The position numbers were made by a program, and so were the translations under genes. From positions 1-32,326 of the forward strand of contig JBFMHA010000038.1 in the NCBI GenBank assembly GCA_040753075.1: a DNA stretch of 32,326 bases. Reading direction: 5' to 3'. This document shows positions 28,246-32,326 of this stretch, piece after piece. This stretch comes from UBA6814 sp040753075. Its GTDB lineage: Bacteria > Desulfobacterota > Desulfovibrionia > Desulfovibrionales > Desulfovibrionaceae. The notes beneath the pieces were generated by a model. That model worked only from the letters and a program-made list of their open reading frames with translations, was not told the DNA's origin and ran no database searches. The first letter of the stretch is position 1; each line of letters begins with the position of its first letter.

Positions 28246-31068
28246 ATGAGCGACTACAAGAAGACTCTCAATCTTCCGGCCACGGCGTTTCCCATGAAGG
28301 CCGACCTGGCCAAGCGCGAGCCCGAGACCCTCGCGTTCTGGGAAAAGAACAAGTCATACGCAGCCATGGTCGCGGCCAACGAGGGCCGCGAGCGCTACGT
28401 GCTGCACGACGGCCCGCCTTACGCCAACGGCCACATCCACATGGGCACGGCCCTCAACAAGGTGCTCAAGGACATCATCGTCAAGTACATGAACCTGCGC
28501 GGGCTCAAGGCCGAGTACGTGCCCGGCTGGGACTGCCACGGCCTGCCCATCGAGCACAAGGTGGCCCAGGAGCTTGCGGCCAAGGGCAAGACCGACCTGC
28601 CCCCGGTCACGGTGCGCAGAATCTGCCGCGACTACGCCTCCAAGTGGCTGGACGTGCAGCGCAAGGAATTCAAGCGGCTGGGCGTGTTCGGCGTCTGGGA
28701 CGACCCGTACATGACCATGAGCCCGGCCTACGAGGCGGCCACCGCCCGGGAGCTGGCCCGATTCATGGAAAAGGGCTCGGTGCGCCGGGACAAGAAGCCC
28801 ATTCACTGGTGCATGTCCTGCAAGACCGCCCTGGCCGAGGCCGAGGTGGAGTACGAAGACCACACCTCCCCCTCGGTCTTCGTCCGCTTCCCCCTGAACG
28901 ATCCCCGGCTGGCCGAGCTTTTCCCGGCCGCGGACCCGGCCCGGGCCTGGGTGGCCATCTGGACCACCACCCCCTGGACCCTGCCCGCCAACCTGGCGGT
29001 GGCCGTGCACCCCGAGTTCGAGTACGCCTGCGTGCGCGCCGACGGCGGATTCTACGTGCTGGCCAAGGAGCTCCTGGCCACCTGCGCGGTGAAGTTCGGC
29101 TGGAAGGAGCTGGACATCCTGGGCTCGGTCCAGGGCGCGGCCCTGGAAGGGCTCGTGGCGCGCCACCCGTTCTACGAGCGCGAGTCCAGGCTGGTGCTCG
29201 GGGACTACGTGACCCTGGACGCGGGCACCGGCTGCGTGCACACCGCGCCGGGCCACGGCCGGGAGGACTACGACACCGGCCTGCGCTACGGCCTGGAGAT
29301 CCTTTCGCCCCTGGACGACTCCGGCGTGTTCCTGCCCACGGTGGAGTTCTTCGCGGGCAAAAACGTGTTCGACGCCAACCCCGAGGTCATCAAGGTCCTT
29401 CAGGAGAAGGGCAACCTCCTGGCCCAGGAGCGGATGTCCCACTCCTACCCCCACTGCTGGCGCTGCAAGCAGCCGGTGATCTTCCGGGCCACCACCCAGT
29501 GGTTCATCTCCATGAGCGCCAACCAGCTGCGGCACAACGCGCTGGAGGCCATCGAGAACCGGGTGAAGTGGATTCCGGCCTGGGGCCGGGAGCGCATCTA
29601 CGGCATGATCGAGGGCCGGCCGGACTGGTGCGTCTCCCGCCAGCGCACCTGGGGAGTGCCCATCGTGGCCCTGCTCTGCAAGGACTGCGACGAGGCCTAC
29701 TTCGAGGCGTCCTGGGTCCATTCCATCGTGGACCGGTTCGCCGCCCACGAACGGGGCTGCGACTACTGGTTCGAGGCGCCCATGGAGGAGGTCGTTCCCC
29801 AGGGCCTCAAATGCCCCCACTGCGGCGGGGCCAACTGGGAGAAGGAGGACGACATCCTGGACGTGTGGTTCGACTCCGGCACCAGCTACGCCGCGGTGTG
29901 CGAACAGCGTCCCGAGTGCAGCTACCCGGCGGACCTCTACCTGGAGGGCTCGGACCAGCACCGTGGCTGGTTCCACTCCTCGCTCCTGGCCTCGGTGGGG
30001 GTGCGCGGCATCCCGCCCTACAAGGCCGTGCTCACCCACGGCTACGTGGTGGACGGCGAGGGCAAGAAGATGTCCAAGAGCGTGGGCAACGTCATCGCGC
30101 CCGAGGAGATCATCGCCAAGTTCGGGGCCGACGTGCTGCGCATGTGGGTCTCGGCCGAGAACTACCAGGACGACGTGCGCATCTCCGACGAGATCCTCTC
30201 CCGCCTGGTGGACGCCTACCGCCGCATCCGCAACACCCTGCGCTTCATCCTGGGCAACGTGGGCGACTTCGACCCGGCCAAGGACGCGGTCGCCCCGGAG
30301 AAGATGCTCCCCCTGGACCGCTGCGCCCTGGACCTGGCCGCCCGGCTGCACGCCAAGGTGGTGCGGGCCTACGACCGCTTCGAATTCCACAAGGTGTTCT
30401 ACGCCCTGCACACCTTCTGCATCAACGAACTGTCCTCCTTCTACCTGGACATCGTGAAGGACCGGCTCTACGTGGAGGCCAAGGACGGGCTGCCGCGCCG
30501 TTCGGCCCAGACCGCCCTGTGGGGGACCCTCATGCTCCTCACCCAGGACCTGGCCCCCATCCTGTCCTTCACCGCGGAGGAGGTCTTCGGCCACCTGCCC
30601 GAGGGCATGCGCCAGGGCTCTCCCACAGTCTTCGCCCTGCGCTTCGAGCCGCAGACGGACTGGCTGCTCCCCGAGGAGGAGCGCAACCGCTGGGACACCG
30701 TGCTCAAGGTGCGGGCCGAGGTGACCCGGGCCGTGGAGCCGGCGCGCAAGGCCGGAACCGTGGGCCACTCCCTGGACACCGCGTTGACCCTGTACTGCGG
30801 GGAGACCCTGCGCGAGACCCTCGCCGGCCTGGATCTGCGCGAGGTGTTCATCGCCTCCCGGGTGGAGCTGGCGTCCCTGGAGGCGGCCCCGGCCGAGGCC
30901 CTGGCCGCCCTGGAGGTGCAGGACCTGAAGATCGGGGTGGCCAAGGCCGCCGGAACCAAGTGCCAACGCTGCTGGGTCTACTCCGAGGAGTTGGGCTCCC
31001 TGGAGGGCCATCCCGGGATCTGCCCGCGCTGCTCCGGAGTGGTGCGCGCCCAGGGCGGCGACGCCTAG
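28246..31068 (+). CDS. ileS: isoleucyl-tRNA synthetase
   Basis: Class I synthetase that charges tRNA-Ile and edits valine, 940 aa, normal for the bacterial type. The HIGH-like motif HIHMG is at 63-67 within PPYANGHIHMG. The editing (CP1) domain includes TTTPWTLPANLAV near 241. KMSKS is at 608-612. The C-terminal zinc-binding region has C906-x2-C909 (CQRCW) and C926-x2-C929 (CPRCSG). ATG 28246 follows GGAGG 13 bases upstream, a little far, but the N-terminus MSDYKKTLNLPATAFPMKAD is typical. A weak promoter-like TTGACT lies at 28170. It is followed within 9 bases by lspA, a widely conserved ileS-lspA pairing. Confidence 0.96.
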   Translation: MSDYKKTLNLPATAFPMKADLAKREPETLAFWEKNKSYAAMVAANEGRERYVLHDGPPYANGHIHMGTALNKVLKDIIVKYMNLRGLKAEYVPGWDCHGLPIEHKVAQELAAKGKTDLPPVTVRRICRDYASKWLDVQRKEFKRLGVFGVWDDPYMTMSPAYEAATARELARFMEKGSVRRDKKPIHWCMSCKTALAEAEVEYEDHTSPSVFVRFPLNDPRLAELFPAADPARAWVAIWTTTPWTLPANLAVAVHPEFEYACVRADGGFYVLAKELLATCAVKFGWKELDILGSVQGAALEGLVARHPFYERESRLVLGDYVTLDAGTGCVHTAPGHGREDYDTGLRYGLEILSPLDDSGVFLPTVEFFAGKNVFDANPEVIKVLQEKGNLLAQERMSHSYPHCWRCKQPVIFRATTQWFISMSANQLRHNALEAIENRVKWIPAWGRERIYGMIEGRPDWCVSRQRTWGVPIVALLCKDCDEAYFEASWVHSIVDRFAAHERGCDYWFEAPMEEVVPQGLKCPHCGGANWEKEDDILDVWFDSGTSYAAVCEQRPECSYPADLYLEGSDQHRGWFHSSLLASVGVRGIPPYKAVLTHGYVVDGEGKKMSKSVGNVIAPEEIIAKFGADVLRMWVSAENYQDDVRISDEILSRLVDAYRRIRNTLRFILGNVGDFDPAKDAVAPEKMLPLDRCALDLAARLHAKVVRAYDRFEFHKVFYALHTFCINELSSFYLDIVKDRLYVEAKDGLPRRSAQTALWGTLMLLTQDLAPILSFTAEEVFGHLPEGMRQGSPTVFALRFEPQTDWLLPEEERNRWDTVLKVRAEVTRAVEPARKAGTVGHSLDTALTLYCGETLRETLAGLDLREVFIASRVELASLEAAPAEALAALEVQDLKIGVAKAAGTKCQRCWVYSEELGSLEGHPGICPRCSGVVRAQGGDA

Positions 31069-31077
31069 GCCAAGGCC

Positions 31078-31572
31078 GTGCTCCCGTCCTTTCGCCTCGC
31101 CCTGCCCCTGGCCGGGACCGTGCTGGTCCTGGACCAGGCCACCAAGCTCATGGTGCAGGCCGCCATCGGCCTCCGGGAGGCGGTGCCGGTGATCCCCGGG
31201 TTCTTCGACCTGGTGCACGTGCTCAACCAGGGCGCGGCCTTCGGCTTCCTGAACCAGGAGGGACTGGGCTGGCAGCGCTGGTTCTTCATCGCCGCCAGCC
31301 TGCTGGCCTCCGGGGTCATCCTCTGGCTCCTGCGCTCCGAGGAGGGGCAGAGCCGGCTGGGGGCCGCGGGCCTGGGCCTCGTCCTGGGCGGGGCGCTGGG
31401 CAACCTGGTGGACCGGGTGCGCACCGGGCTGGTGGTGGACTTTCTCGACTTCTACGTGGGCGGATGGCACTGGCCGGCCTTCAACGTGGCGGACATGGGC
31501 ATCAGCTGCGGGGTTCTCATGCTCATCGCCTCCATGTACACCACGGGCCGGCGGCGCAGCCGCCAGGATTGA
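31078..31572 (+). CDS. lspA: lipoprotein signal peptidase (signal peptidase II)
   Basis: Inner-membrane aspartic protease that cleaves prolipoprotein signal peptides after lipid modification. The 164-aa protein has four hydrophobic helices and both catalytic aspartates in their motifs: D112 in GNLVDRVRTG and D139 in FNVADMGIS. Conserved LDQATKL and NQGAAFGFL lie upstream. GTG 31078 comes 9 bases after the ileS stop with AAGG just before it. It is co-transcribed with ileS and probably with the two genes after it, one of which encodes a lipoprotein substrate. Confidence 0.94.
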   Translation: MLPSFRLALPLAGTVLVLDQATKLMVQAAIGLREAVPVIPGFFDLVHVLNQGAAFGFLNQEGLGWQRWFFIAASLLASGVILWLLRSEEGQSRLGAAGLGLVLGGALGNLVDRVRTGLVVDFLDFYVGGWHWPAFNVADMGISCGVLMLIASMYTTGRRRSRQD

Positions 31573-31588
31573 ACCTCCAGGAGAACGC

Positions 31589-31816
31589 ATGTACGGATTG
31601 GAAAACCTCCCGGCCTGGAAACTGGCCTTGGCGGCAGTGGCGGCCCTGGTTCCCATCCTCCCCAATTTGTGGTCTATTCGGCACGCCTATTGGCGGGATT
31701 TCCCGTCGATCCAGGAAAAAATGATCTGGCTGTCGGTCGCGGTGTTCGTGCCCGTGCTCGGCGGCCTGGCCTACCTGTTCTTCGGACGGAAAAGGGGGAA
31801 GAAACCCAATGTGTAA
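31589..31816 (+). CDS. PLDc_N-domain small membrane protein
   Basis: A 75-aa protein with two membrane helices (LALAAVAALVPILPNLWSI and WLSVAVFVPVLGGLAYLFFG) joined by a short loop, and a basic tail (GRKRGKKPNV). This is the layout of the small domain found at the N-terminus of cardiolipin synthase/phospholipase D-like proteins, which also occurs alone. Function is unknown when alone. ATG 31589 follows AGGAGA. It overlaps the next gene by eight bases. Confidence 0.75.
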   Translation: MYGLENLPAWKLALAAVAALVPILPNLWSIRHAYWRDFPSIQEKMIWLSVAVFVPVLGGLAYLFFGRKRGKKPNV

Positions 31817-32326
31817 GCGTCTTTTCCTGCTCCTGTGCGCCAGCCTCCTGCTGGGGGCCTGCGCGGCCCAGAAGGACATCCAGATTCTGGACTCGCGCCT
31901 GGAGACCGTGGAGTCCCGGTCCCAGACCCTGGCCAACAGCATCGAGAAGGCCAACGAGCCGGTCCGCTCCAAGCAGGCCGAGATCTGGGCCGAGGTCCAG
32001 AGCCTGCGCAGCGACCTGGCCCAGGCCAGGGGCGAGATCGAGGTGCTCAAGCGCCAGGTGAACGAACTGGAGCAGATCCAGAACGCCAACAACCGGGTCC
32101 TGGCCGGCGCGGCCGAGGACGTGAAGGACCTGCGCACCGCCTGGAGCCAGGCGTCCTCCCAGCTCGGCCTGGACATCGATCTGGAGAAGATCCGGGCCGA
32201 GCGGCAGAAGACCCTGGTGCCCGTGCCCCCGGCCGATGCGGGACAGCCCGCCCCGACCGCGACCTCGCCCGCCGCAGCCCCGGCGCCGGCCGCCCCGGCA
32301 GAGGCCGCGCCTGCCGCAGCCCCGGC
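31809..32326 (+). CDS. coiled-coil lipoprotein, YbgF/CpoB-like (3' end beyond window)
   Basis: The visible 172 residues begin MCKRLFLLLCASLLLGACAA, a lipoprotein signal with lipobox LGAC (lipid Cys18). A long heptad-type coiled coil follows (about 22-115, with LDSRLETVESRSQTLANSIE and IEVLKRQVNELEQIQNANN), then a Pro/Ala-rich linker up to the window edge. This N-terminal plan matches Tol-Pal-associated YbgF/CpoB proteins, which continue into TPR repeats. That part is not visible, so the assignment is tentative. ATG 31809 lies inside the last codons of the preceding gene, with GGGGGAAG upstream. It should be processed by the LspA encoded just upstream. Confidence 0.7.
   Translation, partial: MCKRLFLLLCASLLLGACAAQKDIQILDSRLETVESRSQTLANSIEKANEPVRSKQAEIWAEVQSLRSDLAQARGEIEVLKRQVNELEQIQNANNRVLAGAAEDVKDLRTAWSQASSQLGLDIDLEKIRAERQKTLVPVPPADAGQPAPTATSPAAAPAPAAPAEAAPAAAP

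Noticed and set aside
27330..31724. A 1464-codon plus-strand frame through the ileS region, and an 1103-codon frame on the minus strand
   Set aside because: Both are out of frame with ileS and lspA, low in complexity and without motifs. The IleRS and LspA motifs are intact in the real frames.

Overview
This window is chromosomal DNA of a high-GC, Gram-negative anaerobe. The best guess is a member of the Desulfovibrionales (Deltaproteobacteria / Desulfobacterota). The Gram-negative call rests on lolA, lptF/lptG, lspA and lipoprotein genes. The sulfate-reducer call rests on rubredoxin-type proteins, the tmRNA tag ANDYDYALAA, corrin biosynthesis under a B12 riboswitch, and the set of housekeeping neighbours. 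No phage, insertion sequence, CRISPR array or plasmid function is visible. Most of the window is an ordinary core chromosome.

Layout. (1) 1-1489: a divergent argO-argP pair (amino-acid exporter and its LysR regulator) with a clear LysR-type binding site between them. (2) 1503-7076, mostly minus strand: aroQ-efp-ftsK-flavodoxin-fold oxidoreductase, and lolA. A convergent pair (an oxidoreductase and an ATC-hydrolase-family gene) separates ftsK from lolA. (3) 7077-7379: a roughly 230-bp imperfect palindrome between aroQ and engB. (4) 7380-11378: engB, then lptG, lptF and a 64-aa protein on the minus strand, and divergent uppP. (5) 11444-12803: tRNA-Met, a TPR protein and a zinc-ribbon membrane protein. 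(6) 13110-17520: a signalling block with a PleD-like REC-REC-GGDEF protein, ssrA (tmRNA), a small domain protein, an HDOD protein and a GAF/HD-GYP phosphodiesterase. (7) 17602-20884: two universal stress protein genes, a proline-rich repeat microprotein, a Cys-rich rubredoxin-like protein, a lipoprotein with a candidate Cys/His/Asp triad, a 62-aa protein and a rubredoxin with an unusual CxC knuckle. (8) 20976-26404: a complete branched-chain-amino-acid-type ABC transporter, livHMGF-gntR-livK, behind a perfect 23-bp palindromic operator. (9) 26526-27592, minus strand: cobI under a cobalamin riboswitch, with a terminator-like hairpin just before the gene. (10) 27778-32326: a small secreted protein, ileS, lspA, a PLDc_N-like membrane protein and a coiled-coil lipoprotein cut by the window end.

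How it works together. Envelope biogenesis (lolA, lptFG, uppP, lspA and the C-terminal lipoprotein) and core translation (efp, ileS, tRNA-Met, ssrA, engB) dominate. The accessory interest lies in the stress/redox block at 17.6-20.9 kb, in the self-contained regulatory circuit of the liv operon, and in the palindrome at 7.2 kb. I did not find a convincing wholly new multi-gene system. The best candidates for something undescribed are the 16-residue-repeat microprotein (19142-19384), the Cys-tailed rubredoxin beside it, and the 7.2 kb palindrome.
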